A DNA stretch of 38,157 nt, from positions 1 through 38,157 of the forward strand of contig DYTO01000008.1 in the NCBI GenBank assembly GCA_020725895.1, read 5' to 3'. Shown here piece by piece: positions 30,645 to 38,157 of the stretch. The stretch is from Candidatus Hadarchaeum sp. Its GTDB lineage: Archaea; Hadarchaeota; Hadarchaeia; Hadarchaeales; Hadarchaeaceae. The notes below the pieces were generated by a model. That model had not been told where the DNA came from, did no database searches, and worked only from the letters and a program-made list of their open reading frames with translations. The position numbers and the translations under genes are program-made. The first letter of the stretch is position 1. Every line of letters starts with the position of its first letter.

Positions 30645-32003
30645 ATGAAGCAGATAAAAATCATGTTGCCTGAGGAAGAAATTCCAAAGTCTTGGTACAA
30701 CATTCAATCAGATTTGCCAACTCCTCTTGACCCACCTTTGAATCCAGCGACGAAGGAACCCATCGGCCCCGAGGCCTTGGCGCCGATTTTTCCGATGGAA
30801 CTCATCAAGCAGGAGGTCAGCCAGGAGCGCTGGATCCACATCCCTGACGAAGTGAGGGAAGTTTACAAGATTTGGCGCCCGTCGCCGTTAATTCGCGCGG
30901 TAAGGCTGGAAAAAATGCTGAAGACCCCTGCTAAAATTTACTACAAATGGGAGGGCGTAAGCCCGCCAGGAAGCCACAAGCCGAACACAGCGGTCGCCCA
31001 GGCATACTACAACATGAAGGAGGGCGTGCAAAGGCTCGCGACCGAAACCGGCGCCGGCCAGTGGGGAAGCTCACTCTCATTCGCGACGATGCTCTTCGAC
31101 ATGAAGTGCACAGTCTACATGGTGAAGGTCAGCCACGAGCAGAAACCATACCGCCACATAATGATGGCGACTTGGGGAGCAGAGTGCATCGCAAGCCCGA
31201 GCAACAAGACGAAATACGGGCGGAGCGTCCTGAGCAAGGAGCCGAACAACCCCGGAAGTTTGGGAATTGCGATTTCGGAGGCGATCGAGGACGCGGCCAC
31301 TCACGACGACACAAAATACTCTCTGGGCAGCGTGCTCAGCCACGTTCTTCTCCACCAGACTGTCATCGGCCTTGAAGCAAAGAAACAGATGGAAATAGCC
31401 GGAGATTATCCGGATATCATCTATGGCTGTGTTGGCGGTGGAAGCAACTTTTCGGGTCTCGCTTTCCCGTTCCTAGCCGACAAACTGACTGGGAAGAAAC
31501 CTGAGCTCAGGGCGGTGGGCTGCGAGCCGAAAGCCTGCCCAACCTTGACGAAAGGAATTTACGCGTACGATTTCGGCGACACCGCTGAGATGACTCCGTT
31601 ACTCAAAATGTACACCCTCGGCCACACTTACATTCCCCCGCCGATCCACGCGGGCGGCCTGCGATACCACGGAGACGCGCCTCTCCTTTGCAAGCTCGTC
31701 AAGGACGGGTTCATCGAATCTGTCGCATACAACCAGAACGAGGTTTTCAAGGCCGCGCACATGTTTGCGAAATCCGAGGGGATAATAATCGCGCCCGAGA
31801 CGGCCCACGCCGTGAAGGCGGTTATTGACGAGGCGTTGAAGTGCAAGCAGACGAAGGAGGAGAAGGTGCTCCTCTTCAACAACAGCGGGCACGGGCTTCT
31901 CGATCTCGCGGCTTGGGATGGCTATTTGAAGAACAAGCTGACGGACTACGAGTATCCGAAAGAGCTCGTGAAAAAGGCCATGGAAAAAATACCGAAAGTT
32001 TGA
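30645..32003 (+). CDS. trpB2: Tryptophan synthase beta-like protein, TrpB2 type
   Basis: 452 residues, longer than TrpB1 (about 390-400), with the N-terminal extension of the TrpB2 group. PLP lysine K112 lies in '[17 protein letters not shown]', followed by '[15 protein letters not shown]', the phosphate-binding '[10 protein letters not shown]' and 'APETAHAV'. TrpB2 enzymes condense indole with serine or O-phosphoserine and can act without TrpA. No other trp genes are present. A salvage role, recapturing indole as tryptophan, is consistent with the nearby indolepyruvate oxidoreductase but inferred. The divergent LysE exporter shares its control region. Confidence 0.88.
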   Translation: MKQIKIMLPEEEIPKSWYNIQSDLPTPLDPPLNPATKEPIGPEALAPIFPMELIKQEVSQERWIHIPDEVREVYKIWRPSPLIRAVRLEKMLKTPAKIYYKWEGVSPPGSHKPNTAVAQAYYNMKEGVQRLATETGAGQWGSSLSFATMLFDMKCTVYMVKVSHEQKPYRHIMMATWGAECIASPSNKTKYGRSVLSKEPNNPGSLGIAISEAIEDAATHDDTKYSLGSVLSHVLLHQTVIGLEAKKQMEIAGDYPDIIYGCVGGGSNFSGLAFPFLADKLTGKKPELRAVGCEPKACPTLTKGIYAYDFGDTAEMTPLLKMYTLGHTYIPPPIHAGGLRYHGDAPLLCKLVKDGFIESVAYNQNEVFKAAHMFAKSEGIIIAPETAHAVKAVIDEALKCKQTKEEKVLLFNNSGHGLLDLAAWDGYLKNKLTDYEYPKELVKKAMEKIPKV

Positions 32004-32038
32004 ATATTTTCGCCCCTCAGTCCGCCCATCAATCAAAT

Positions 32039-32068
32039 CATCGTTTTCTCAGACGATGTCGTGACATC
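32039..32068. repeat. Overlapping short inverted repeats between convergent genes
   Basis: CATCGT (32039-32044) pairs with ACGATG (32053-32058), and GATGTC (32055-32060) pairs with GACATC (32063-32068). The two hairpins share GATG and exclude each other. They sit in the 114-base gap between the trpB2 and thpR stops, so a terminator or RNA-end structure is the likeliest role. Confidence 0.4.
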
Positions 32069-32117
32069 ATGGGGGCAGATAGAATTTGATTTTTGGCGAT
32101 AAATCGGTTTCGGTATT

Positions 32118-32669
32118 TCAGAGCAGTTTGATCTCAGCCAACGTTGAATAAATCGGACCCTGCGGCGTGAGTTTGCTCTGCTTCAGTTCAATACCGCTGA
32201 CCTCAACCAGCCCAAAGTCCTCGTTTGTCCTTTCCTTGATTGACTCGACAAGATTCACCTTGTCCTTCACGAACTTGACCCGCGCAATCGTCGCGTGCGG
32301 ATGGAAGCTGTCATCCAGAACAAACCCGAGATTCTTGAGCGAAGAGTCTATTTTTCTCTGGATTTCGATTATTTTTTCGCGCCCCTCATCGACACCAGCC
32401 CAGATCACCCTCATGTTCCGCAAACTCTGGAACACGCCGATTCCTTTTATCCGAGTGTTAAATTTCTGAACGCCAGAAACGGCACTTTCCAAATTTTTTG
32501 TGACGTCCACTATTTTCTCTTCGGGTACCTCCCCCAAGAACTTCAACGTCAAGTGGATGTTCTCGGGCTCGACCAGTTTCAGGCCCGCCGCCGGGAGCGA
32601 ACCCTGGACAGAGATCAGCTTTTGCCTGATTTCTTCGTTCAGTCCAATTGCGACAAAAGCTCTTACCAC
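32118..32669 (-). CDS. thpR: RNA 2',3'-cyclic phosphodiesterase (2'-5' RNA ligase family)
   Basis: 183 residues, normal length. The two HxTx motifs of the 2H phosphoesterase family are present: H39 in 'IHLTLKFLGEVP' and H125 in 'FHPHATIARVKF'. The start is GTG (VVRAFVAIGLNEE), seven or eight bases after GAGGT and nine bases after the HAD gene stop, so the two are co-transcribed. The enzyme hydrolyses 2',3'-cyclic phosphates and can reversibly ligate tRNA halves in vitro. Its biological role in archaea is unclear; RNA-end repair is inferred. Confidence 0.9.
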   Translation of the reverse strand: MVRAFVAIGLNEEIRQKLISVQGSLPAAGLKLVEPENIHLTLKFLGEVPEEKIVDVTKNLESAVSGVQKFNTRIKGIGVFQSLRNMRVIWAGVDEGREKIIEIQRKIDSSLKNLGFVLDDSFHPHATIARVKFVKDKVNLVESIKERTNEDFGLVEVSGIELKQSKLTPQGPIYSTLAEIKLL

Positions 32670-32678
32670 GCGAAAACC

Positions 32679-33362
32679 TCACTTCACGAATTCAACAACG
32701 GTCGGGATTTCCCTGACGCTGTTGATTATGGCGTCCGGCTTGTACTTCTCCAAAAGCTCCTTCCTCATCAAGCCGGTCATGACACCGACGGTCTTCGCCC
32801 CGACCTTCTTCCCGTCCTGAATGTCGTTCCAATAATCGCCAACAATGACGCATTCCTTCGGGTCGACTCCGAGTTCTTTGGCCACCTTTTTGAATATCTC
32901 GGCCTTTGAGAAGTGGTGCCCCTTTTCAAGATCGCCCACGACATCGTGCGCCGTGACGACCGCCTTCACAAAACTCGCCACCCCATACCTTTTCAGTTCT
33001 TTCCTCAACTTGTCGGAGGGGACTATGCAGCTCGTGATGACTGCGATTGGGACCTTCTTCTCGTACAACCCCTCGAACAACTCTTTCACCCCCGGATAAG
33101 CGGAGCATTTTATGTCTCCCTCCCGGTATTTCCAAAGGAACTCCATCCAAAAATCGTGAAGCACCTTCTCGCGGTCTGCGGCATCCTTGTGCGCGACCAC
33201 GTCATCCAAAGTGTCAGCCACGTACTGACGGAAGAACTCATCCCACTCTAGTGGTCTTCTCCCATTTTTTTCCATAAGCTCGTTGAACACGGCGAAGAAC
33301 CTGTCCAGCGTGTCGACCAACGTGCAGTCCAAGTCGAATATCGCCGCCTTAGCTCTTATCAT
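32679..33362 (-). CDS. HAD-superfamily phosphatase, phosphoglycolate-phosphatase-like
   Basis: 227 residues. HAD motifs are I 'AIFDLDCTLVDTLDRFF' (nucleophile D10, acid D12), II 'AVITSCIV' and IV 'VIVGDYWNDIQDGKKVGAKTVGVMTG', with the motif III lysine probably in 'EKGHHFSKAEIF'. An alpha-helical cap (about residues 18-90) follows motif I, as in subfamily I phosphatases. The substrate is a small phosphorylated metabolite that cannot be named from sequence. It lies upstream of thpR on the same strand, and the small membrane protein gene precedes it with a 14-base gap, suggesting one operon from 34.5 kb leftward. Confidence 0.82.
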   Translation of the reverse strand: MIRAKAAIFDLDCTLVDTLDRFFAVFNELMEKNGRRPLEWDEFFRQYVADTLDDVVAHKDAADREKVLHDFWMEFLWKYREGDIKCSAYPGVKELFEGLYEKKVPIAVITSCIVPSDKLRKELKRYGVASFVKAVVTAHDVVGDLEKGHHFSKAEIFKKVAKELGVDPKECVIVGDYWNDIQDGKKVGAKTVGVMTGLMRKELLEKYKPDAIINSVREIPTVVEFVK

Positions 33363-33376
33363 TCACAAAACCCTGT

Positions 33377-33625
33377 TTACTTCTTGCGCTCGGGAACCAC
33401 GTATTTTCGCGACATTATCCCGCCTATTGCCGCAAGGCCCATTCCGAGAACCAGCAGACCGATTCCTACCCCTGAGTTCGCCGCTGACAATCCTTCACCA
33501 CTGATCGTGCCACCGAGGACGACAGCGAGAGAACCTATGACCAACACCAGCCCCAGAACTACAAAACCCAGTATATAACCAGGTGCGCCTTCAGGTTTCT
33601 TCTGTATCAAGCCTTTCTTTGCCAT
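33377..33625 (-). CDS. Small two-helix membrane protein, unknown
   Basis: 82 residues. A basic N-terminus (MAKKGLIQKKPEGAPG) leads into two Gly/Val/Leu-rich helices (YILGFVVLGLVLVIGSLAVVLGG and GVGIGLLVLGMGLAAIGGIM) joined by a short loop (TISGEGLSAANS), with a charged tail (SRKYVVPERKK). The family is not recognised. A very strong ribosome site, GGAGGTGA, lies five bases before the ATG, supporting the start and good expression. It lies between the PHP (18 bases upstream) and HAD (14 bases downstream) genes on the same strand. Confidence 0.68.
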   Translation of the reverse strand: MAKKGLIQKKPEGAPGYILGFVVLGLVLVIGSLAVVLGGTISGEGLSAANSGVGIGLLVLGMGLAAIGGIMSRKYVVPERKK

Positions 33626-33643
33626 CAGTTCACCTCCATAACC

Positions 33644-34480
33644 CTACCTACTTCCGAATAAAATAGATTTCCTCTCGGCCTTTAAACGTTCTACTGATAC
33701 CGAATACTGCACTTTCACGCTTCCAACCTGCTCATCTGGGCCGTGGCTGTCGCTCCCGCCGGTCACGATGAGACCGTATTTGTTCGCGACATCCATGTAT
33801 TTCTTGTTCTCCTCCGGACCATGCATTGTGTGATAAACCTCGATTCCTTTCAGTCCCGCGTTCAGCAATTCTTCGAACTCCGCTTGACTCATCTCGGAAT
33901 ATTTCATGTGGGCAACGACTGGAATCCCTTTCAGCTTGGTTATCTGCGCGATGGCGTCCTTCGGGTGCATCTCGTACTTACCTACGTATGCGGGCATCCC
34001 GAACTTAAGGTACTTGTCGAACGCTTCCTGGTAATCTTTGATATATCTCTTTTTCAGCATCAGCCTTGCGATGTGCGGACGGCCGACCGCGCCACTCCCC
34101 GTTTCGTTGATCACCTCCTCGAAACTGATGTTGAAACCCAGATTTTGTAGCTTGACAACCATGAGTTCGGCTCTCCAGACACGGACCTCCTGAATCGTCT
34201 TGAGAAGGGCTTGGAAGTGCTTGTCCTTCCAATCGTAGAAATACCCGAGCATGTGGACCTCCATGTTCTTCAGCTCCGTGCTGAGCTCGATCCCTGGCAC
34301 AACCTCGACGCCGTATTTGTCCTCAAGCTCGAGCGCTTCCTGCACCCCGCCGATGGAATCGTGGTCGCAGATTCCGACAGCAGCCAGCCCGGCTTCCTTT
34401 GCATGAATAAGGACTTCTTCAGGAGAGTACACGCTGTCCGAGAAATTCGTGTGCACGTGTAGGTCCGCGTATCCTTCCAT
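33644..34480 (-). CDS. PHP-domain phosphoesterase
   Basis: 278 residues, typical of stand-alone PHP proteins. The metal motifs are all present: 'YADLHVHTNFSDS' (H8, H10), 'GICDHDSIGG', 'VPGIELST', 'GRPHIARLM', 'VVAHMKY' and 'GGSDSHGP'. Relatives remove 3' phosphate from nucleoside 3',5'-bisphosphates or degrade short RNA 5'-3'. With ThpR in the same operon a role in RNA-end or nucleotide turnover is possible but inferred. A minus-strand TATA-like TTTAAAG (34509-34517) lies about 30 nt upstream, back to back with the queC promoter. Confidence 0.85.
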   Translation of the reverse strand: MEGYADLHVHTNFSDSVYSPEEVLIHAKEAGLAAVGICDHDSIGGVQEALELEDKYGVEVVPGIELSTELKNMEVHMLGYFYDWKDKHFQALLKTIQEVRVWRAELMVVKLQNLGFNISFEEVINETGSGAVGRPHIARLMLKKRYIKDYQEAFDKYLKFGMPAYVGKYEMHPKDAIAQITKLKGIPVVAHMKYSEMSQAEFEELLNAGLKGIEVYHTMHGPEENKKYMDVANKYGLIVTGGSDSHGPDEQVGSVKVQYSVSVERLKAERKSILFGSR

Positions 34481-34508
34481 GCTCTCGGTTTAAACAACGT
34501 CGTCCCCT

Positions 34509-34529
34509 CTTTAAACCTAACTTTTAAGT
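34509..34529. promoter_or_regulatory. Back-to-back promoters for PHP gene and queC
   Basis: TTTAAAG on the minus strand (34509-34517) serves the PHP gene at 34480. ACTTTTAAGTC (34520-34529) on the plus strand lies about 25-30 nt before the queC ATG at 34552. The two elements are adjacent, so occupancy of one may hinder the other. Confidence 0.5.
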
Positions 34530-34551
34530 CGAAGATGGGAAATTTTAGTCG

Positions 34552-35202
34552 ATGAAAAAGGCGGTTTGTTTGTTATCGGGAGGGCCGGACAGCGCCACGG
34601 TCGCGGCCATTGCGAAGAAGGAAGGGTACGAAGTGCACTGCCTGTCATTCGACTACGGGCAGATAGCTTCCAAGGAACTCGACAGCGCAAGGAAGGTCTC
34701 GAGGCTGATTGGCGTGAAGAACAAGGGCATCGACATCACTTTCCTGAAGGACATTTACGGGCCGGGCGTGACGGCGCTCACTGACAAGAAGATGAAGATG
34801 CCGGGAAAATTTGAGCCGAGCGTCATAGTCCCCTTCAGGAACGGGATACTTTTATCGATAGCGACCGGTTACGCCGCTTCGATAGGCGCCGAGGCGATAT
34901 TCTACGGACCGCAGCTCGGCGACGCCCCGTTCTATCCCGACTGCCGAGACGAGTTCGTCAAAGCGATGTCTAACGCAATCAAGCTCGGCACCGACCTGAA
35001 CATCGCGGTAAGGAACCCGATAGGGAAAAAATCGAAGGCAGAAGTTTTCAAACTAGCCGCCAGGCTCGGAGTACCTCTCGAGCAGACGTGGAGCTGTTAC
35101 CTGAACGGGAAATACCAATGCGGGAAATGCGAGTCGTGCAGGAACAGGATCAACGCCTTCAAAAAAGCAGACATAGATGACAGGACACGTTACCAGAAGT
35201 GA
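34552..35202 (+). CDS. queC: 7-cyano-7-deazaguanine (preQ0) synthase
   Basis: 216 residues. The PP-loop 'SGGPDS' is at residues 9-14, 'LSFDYGQ' follows, and 'VPFRNGILLSIATGYAASIGAEAIFYGP' is a QueC signature. A zinc site is formed by C182, C190, C193 and C196 (CYLNGKYQCGKCESC). The enzyme converts 7-carboxy-7-deazaguanine to preQ0 with ammonia and ATP; in archaea preQ0 is the precursor of archaeosine at tRNA position 15. No other archaeosine gene is in the window. The family commonly has SGGxDS; proline in the middle is acceptable. A TATA element about 25-30 nt upstream suggests a near-leaderless message. Confidence 0.92.
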   Translation: MKKAVCLLSGGPDSATVAAIAKKEGYEVHCLSFDYGQIASKELDSARKVSRLIGVKNKGIDITFLKDIYGPGVTALTDKKMKMPGKFEPSVIVPFRNGILLSIATGYAASIGAEAIFYGPQLGDAPFYPDCRDEFVKAMSNAIKLGTDLNIAVRNPIGKKSKAEVFKLAARLGVPLEQTWSCYLNGKYQCGKCESCRNRINAFKKADIDDRTRYQK

Positions 35203-35242
35203 ATCCAGAAAGCTAATATCTCGCCCATTCCAAGGATAACCG

Positions 35243-36436
35243 ATGTTGCTGGATGAAGAAGTTGCGCGCCTGATAAATGCTCCTGAAAAGGCACTCATGC
35301 TATTGAGCGAGCCGGACAGGGTCGTCCATTTCAGGCTTCGAAGGCATTTGCCTCCCGGCTACAAGCTGATCCACGCATACTTGGTTTACCACAACACCGC
35401 GAGAGGTCCCCCTTGCAAGGGCGGCATCAGGATGTCAAACGACGTGACGCTTGAAGAGACCACGCAGCTTGCGGAGTTGATGACGTACAAGAACGCTCTG
35501 ATGGACCTGCCTTTCGGCGGGGGAAAAGCTGGGATAGTCGCAGACAGCAAGCTGCTCCGCGCCTCTAAAGCCGTGATAATGCACGGCTTCGTTCACGAGG
35601 TCAGACATGAACTGATTTCGGGGAACTACGTACCTGCGCCAGACCTGGGGACTGGTCCCGCCGAGATGGCCGACATTTTCTCGGAAACGCATTTGCGCGA
35701 ATCGGTCACGGGAAAACCTGTTGGGATAGGGGGTCTTCCGGGAAGAGCGGAAGCAACGGGAAAGGGCGTTGCAACTATAGTTGAGAGATCGGTCGAGGAA
35801 TTCTTGAAGAAGGACTTGTCCAACACCACTGTCGCAGTCCAAGGATTTGGAAACGTCGGGTCTTGGACTTGTTCATTCTTGGAGGAAAAGGGTGCAAAGA
35901 TAGTCGCGGTCACGGATGTCGATGGGGGCACGATGAATCTGAACGGCATCGATATCGCGGAACTCAAGAAATATTGCGCCGAGAAGGGCACGGTCAGCGG
36001 TTGCGGAGGAAAATCCCTGAACAAGGAGGATATTTTCAAACTCGACGTGGATGTCCTGGTCCCGGCCGCGATCGGAGGTGTGATATCCGGAGATAATGTC
36101 GCGGATGTGAAGGCCAGCCTTATAGTTGAGGGCGCGAACGCCCCCACTACAAAAGAAGCCGACAAAGCCCTTGATAAAAAAGGAGCGGTCGTCGTCCCAG
36201 ACATCCTGGCGAACGCCGGCGGTGTCGTTGCCAGCTATGACGAGTGGCGAAAGGCAAAGTCGGGCAGCAAGACAAAGAAAGAGGAGACGTTCAATACTGT
36301 GAGAGAAACGTTGTTGGAAGTTTTCGACGAGGTGCTCGATTTCTCTCAGAAGAAGAAGGCATCGTTAAGAAAATCAGCGCTCGCGGTGGCGACTTTGAGA
36401 CTAATCGATACGATGTCAAGTCGTGGCTGGTTATAG
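35243..36436 (+). CDS. gdhA: Glutamate dehydrogenase (Glu/Leu/Phe/Val family)
   Basis: 397 residues, a little shorter than the usual 410-420. It contains 'TARGPPCKGGIRM', 'ELMTYKNALMDLPFGGGKAGI' with the substrate and catalytic lysines, 'APDLGTGPAEMADI' and the Rossmann motif 'VAVQGFGNVGSWTCSFL'. 'DILANAGGVVASYDEW' is also diagnostic. It interconverts glutamate and 2-oxoglutarate with NAD(P); the coenzyme cannot be decided by eye. A TATA-like CTAATATC lies about 30 nt upstream and AAGGAT supplies a weak ribosome site. Leucine or other branched substrates are possible within the family. It fits amino-acid fermentation together with iorAB. Confidence 0.9.
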   Translation: MLLDEEVARLINAPEKALMLLSEPDRVVHFRLRRHLPPGYKLIHAYLVYHNTARGPPCKGGIRMSNDVTLEETTQLAELMTYKNALMDLPFGGGKAGIVADSKLLRASKAVIMHGFVHEVRHELISGNYVPAPDLGTGPAEMADIFSETHLRESVTGKPVGIGGLPGRAEATGKGVATIVERSVEEFLKKDLSNTTVAVQGFGNVGSWTCSFLEEKGAKIVAVTDVDGGTMNLNGIDIAELKKYCAEKGTVSGCGGKSLNKEDIFKLDVDVLVPAAIGGVISGDNVADVKASLIVEGANAPTTKEADKALDKKGAVVVPDILANAGGVVASYDEWRKAKSGSKTKKEETFNTVRETLLEVFDEVLDFSQKKKASLRKSALAVATLRLIDTMSSRGWL

Positions 36437-36444
36437 AATCAATT

Positions 36445-37677
36445 TCAAAGATGGTATTTCGTCTTGCTCTCGTTTTCCACGATTAGCTTCCCACCGCTTA
36501 TCACTTGGGCAGGGATGTCCTGGTAAGTCAGAGCGCCGTAAACATCTTTCTGGTTCAAGACCACTAAATCCGCACGATTTCCAACTTGGAGCCCGTAATT
36601 TTTCAAGCCCATGACTCTCGCACCGTTTTTGGTTATCATGTCGTAGAGCATCTCCATGTCGGTCAGCGTCGTCGCCCAGAGTAGGTGTGATGCCAAGAAA
36701 GCGACTTCAAGCATGCTGTTCCTACCGTACGGGTAGTATGCGTCCGCTATGTCGTCCTGCCCCAGAGCGACCGGCACGCCCGCCCTCAGCAGGTCCTTGA
36801 CCCTCGCGTGAAGGGGCCCCGTGTGCGGGTCGGAGACAACACCCATCCCTGCCTTCTTCAGAAGAGCGGTGTACTTTTCAAAGTAAGGTCCGGGGTAGAG
36901 CTGCATCGCCCGCGCGTGGCAAGCCTCAACGCGTCCAATCCACTTCTCCTTGATTGCCTTTACGGCCAGCATCTCGGTCGTCTTCAGGGTTGCGTCGCCG
37001 GCATCGTCAGTCAGCATCGCCACGTCCCGGTTGTGGTCCTTAGCAATCTTGAACATCAAATCTATGTGCTTGCGCGCATCATCGTCAGTATACTCGATCC
37101 ACGGGATGCCGCCGACGACATCCGCGCCCATCTCAACGGCCTTCCTGACGAGCTCCTCGCTGCCCGGGTCCCTGACGACACCGTCCTGCGGGAAAGCCAC
37201 AACCTGTATTTCTGCCACGCCCCTGAACTCGTTCTTCAGCTTCAGGATTGCCTTTATCCCTTCGAGTTTCGCTTTCGTGTCGGTGTCGACGAACGCCCGG
37301 TAATAAAGGGTGCCGTGCTTGAGCCCAAGGAGGAGCGCCCTCTTAGCGTTTTCATAGATCCAGCTTTCATGATATTTCTTCTTTACCATCGAGGCCAGTT
37401 CGATAGCGACCATCGCGGTGCCCATCTCAGGCGTCTGGTACATCTTCAGGGCCTCTTCGCCGACCATCTGCAAAGTGTAGACCTTACAAAGGTGCATGTG
37501 CGGGTTCACGTAGGGCCCTGTGACAAGGTTGCCCTTGGCATCGATATCTCTCGCGCCATTCCCCACCTTTTTTGAAATCTTCGATATCACTCCTTTCGTT
37601 ATCCCAATATCTAGTGTTTTATCGGGGTGCTCGCGCGTTTTCGCGTTTTTCACCACAAGATCAAATTTCTCAACCAT
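36445..37677 (-). CDS. CodA-like amidohydrolase with altered metal/catalytic motif
   Basis: 410 residues, close in length and order to cytosine deaminase-type amidohydrolases. The first metal motif is intact (GPYVNPHMHLCKVY). 'GGIPWIEYTDDDARKHIDLMFKIAKDHNRDVAMLTDDAGD' aligns with the CodA segment ending HCDEIDD, but the metal-binding His is replaced by Leu and the catalytic Glu by Asp. The later 'EACHARAMQLYP' and 'LGQDDIADAYYPYGRNSM' motifs are present. It is therefore probably an amidohydrolase with a changed centre or substrate, not cytosine deaminase. GAGG lies about six bases before the ATG, with a TATA-like CATATATTC about 30 nt upstream. The gene is alone; its stop is eight bases from that of gdhA, convergent. 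Confidence 0.75.
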   Translation of the reverse strand: MVEKFDLVVKNAKTREHPDKTLDIGITKGVISKISKKVGNGARDIDAKGNLVTGPYVNPHMHLCKVYTLQMVGEEALKMYQTPEMGTAMVAIELASMVKKKYHESWIYENAKRALLLGLKHGTLYYRAFVDTDTKAKLEGIKAILKLKNEFRGVAEIQVVAFPQDGVVRDPGSEELVRKAVEMGADVVGGIPWIEYTDDDARKHIDLMFKIAKDHNRDVAMLTDDAGDATLKTTEMLAVKAIKEKWIGRVEACHARAMQLYPGPYFEKYTALLKKAGMGVVSDPHTGPLHARVKDLLRAGVPVALGQDDIADAYYPYGRNSMLEVAFLASHLLWATTLTDMEMLYDMITKNGARVMGLKNYGLQVGNRADLVVLNQKDVYGALTYQDIPAQVISGGKLIVENESKTKYHL

Positions 37678-37728
37678 TCAAACCCTCAAAAATTAACAAT
37701 CCTGAATATATGAAGATATCCCACGGAG

Positions 37729-38154
37729 TTATTTCTTCCAAAGGGCGAGCCCGGTGGTCTTGTCCTCTGCCCGCTCCAATCTCGGCCCCACAAGTTCCTG
37801 GAGGTGGAGTTCTGCCGCGAAAACCGTCCCTTCCAGCATATGCCCCGCCTTCGTGTTTGCGTGCTCGTCCGCGAGAACGGCGTGTGCGTGCACAAAGGGC
37901 GAATTTTTGTAAATAGAGACGTTCCCTATGCAGCTGGCTATCTCGTGCGCCCCCTGAATCTCAATCACGCGATATTCCTTTTTGCGTTGGTCGTAGTACG
38001 CTATTTTTGCCCTCTGGAGCGCTCCGACCAGGGTGAAAGTTGCCATTTGGATCTTGTTGTTGGCCGCAAAATCCGTGATTTCTTTTATCACGTCTGACTT
38101 GTGCGCTAGCCTGACCAAAAAAACCCGCCCCGTCTTGTACTCTTCACTAGTCAT
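37729..38154 (-). CDS. PPC (DUF296) domain protein
   Basis: 141 residues, complete within the window (ATG at 38152-38154). It is a single PPC/DUF296 domain: 'GRVFLVRLAHKSDVIKEITDFAANNKIQMATFTLVGALQRAKIAYYD', the central 'EIQGAHEIASCIGNVSI', then 'PFVHAHAVLADEHANTKAGHMLEGTVFAAELHLQEL', which carries the histidines typical of the prokaryotic family. Such proteins form trimers and may bind a metal. Plant relatives bind AT-rich DNA through an added AT-hook that is absent here, so a DNA-binding role is not supported. The function is unknown. Confidence 0.85.
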   Translation of the reverse strand: MTSEEYKTGRVFLVRLAHKSDVIKEITDFAANNKIQMATFTLVGALQRAKIAYYDQRKKEYRVIEIQGAHEIASCIGNVSIYKNSPFVHAHAVLADEHANTKAGHMLEGTVFAAELHLQELVGPRLERAEDKTTGLALWKK

Positions 38155-38157
38155 TTT

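Noticed and set aside
37729-38154. PPC protein as an AT-hook DNA-binding regulator
   Set aside because: No AT-hook (RGRP) is present; only the stand-alone prokaryotic PPC domain is seen.
1-38157. tRNA genes, CRISPR arrays, insertion sequences or prophage
   Set aside because: No T-arm-like GGTTCRA cloverleaf, regularly spaced repeats, transposase, integrase or direct-repeat boundaries were seen by eye. A tRNAscan-SE run would be decisive for tRNAs.

Overview
The window is compact archaeal DNA of moderate G+C. The gene families are archaeal: ApgM-type phosphoglycerate mutase, TiaS, DacZ, a GAN/RecJ-like DHH nuclease, archaeal-type ATP DNA ligase, DUF39/NIL-ferredoxin/UPF0280, TrpB2, IorAB and ADP-forming acyl-CoA synthetase. 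TATA-like boxes lie about 25-35 nt before several starts, and many starts follow GGTG/GGAGGT ribosome-binding sites. No methanogenesis gene, rRNA, tRNA, CRISPR array or insertion sequence was seen. IorAB, an ACD alpha subunit, glutamate dehydrogenase, a LysE exporter and a two-subunit fumarase fit an anaerobic, amino-acid-using archaeon. I cannot fix the lineage from sequence alone.

Layout. 1-4.9 kb: two large cysteine-poor surface proteins with Ig/Fn3-like domains and C-terminal anchors; the first is cut by the window edge. 4.9-6.3 kb: fumarase (two overlapping genes). 6.4-10.9 kb: DUF192 protein, DacZ diadenylate cyclase, DNA ligase, and a convergent DHH nuclease. 10.9-14.8 kb: small membrane protein, MtnA, secreted beta-propeller protein, and convergent ApgM. 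14.9-17.4 kb: TiaS, an unknown protein, a four-helix membrane protein, and a MoaD/ThiS-like protein lacking the terminal Gly-Gly. 17.4-23.1 kb: IorB/IorA, a small secreted membrane protein, ACD alpha and an MTA/SAH-deaminase-like amidohydrolase. 23.2-24.4 kb: a 48-residue Cys-rich protein missed by the ORF track, a divergent PadR-family regulator, two matching inverted repeats in the shared promoter, and an EngB-type GTPase. 24.4-26.0 kb: nucleoside phosphorylase and a membrane protein whose apparent N-terminal helix is cut off by an in-frame TAG. 26.0-28.7 kb: a three-gene homocysteine/sulfur-insertion operon (DUF39-CBS, NIL-ferredoxin, UPF0280). 28.8-32.0 kb: GcvT, LysE, TrpB2. 32.1-34.5 kb: ThpR, HAD phosphatase, small membrane protein, PHP phosphoesterase. 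34.5-38.2 kb: QueC, glutamate dehydrogenase, a CodA-like amidohydrolase with altered active-site motif, and a PPC/DUF296 protein.

How the parts connect. Methionine and sulfur metabolism recurs: homocysteine synthesis, a CBS pair of the kind known to bind SAM/MTA, an MTA/SAH deaminase-like enzyme, a nucleoside phosphorylase and MtnA could together make and recycle methionine. IorAB plus ACD would ferment aryl-pyruvates to acids with ATP formation. The most interesting regulatory element is the twin-operator bidirectional promoter at 23.37-23.45 kb. No gene-free stretch exceeds about 120 bases once the 48-residue gene is counted; several convergent gene pairs touch or overlap at their stops.
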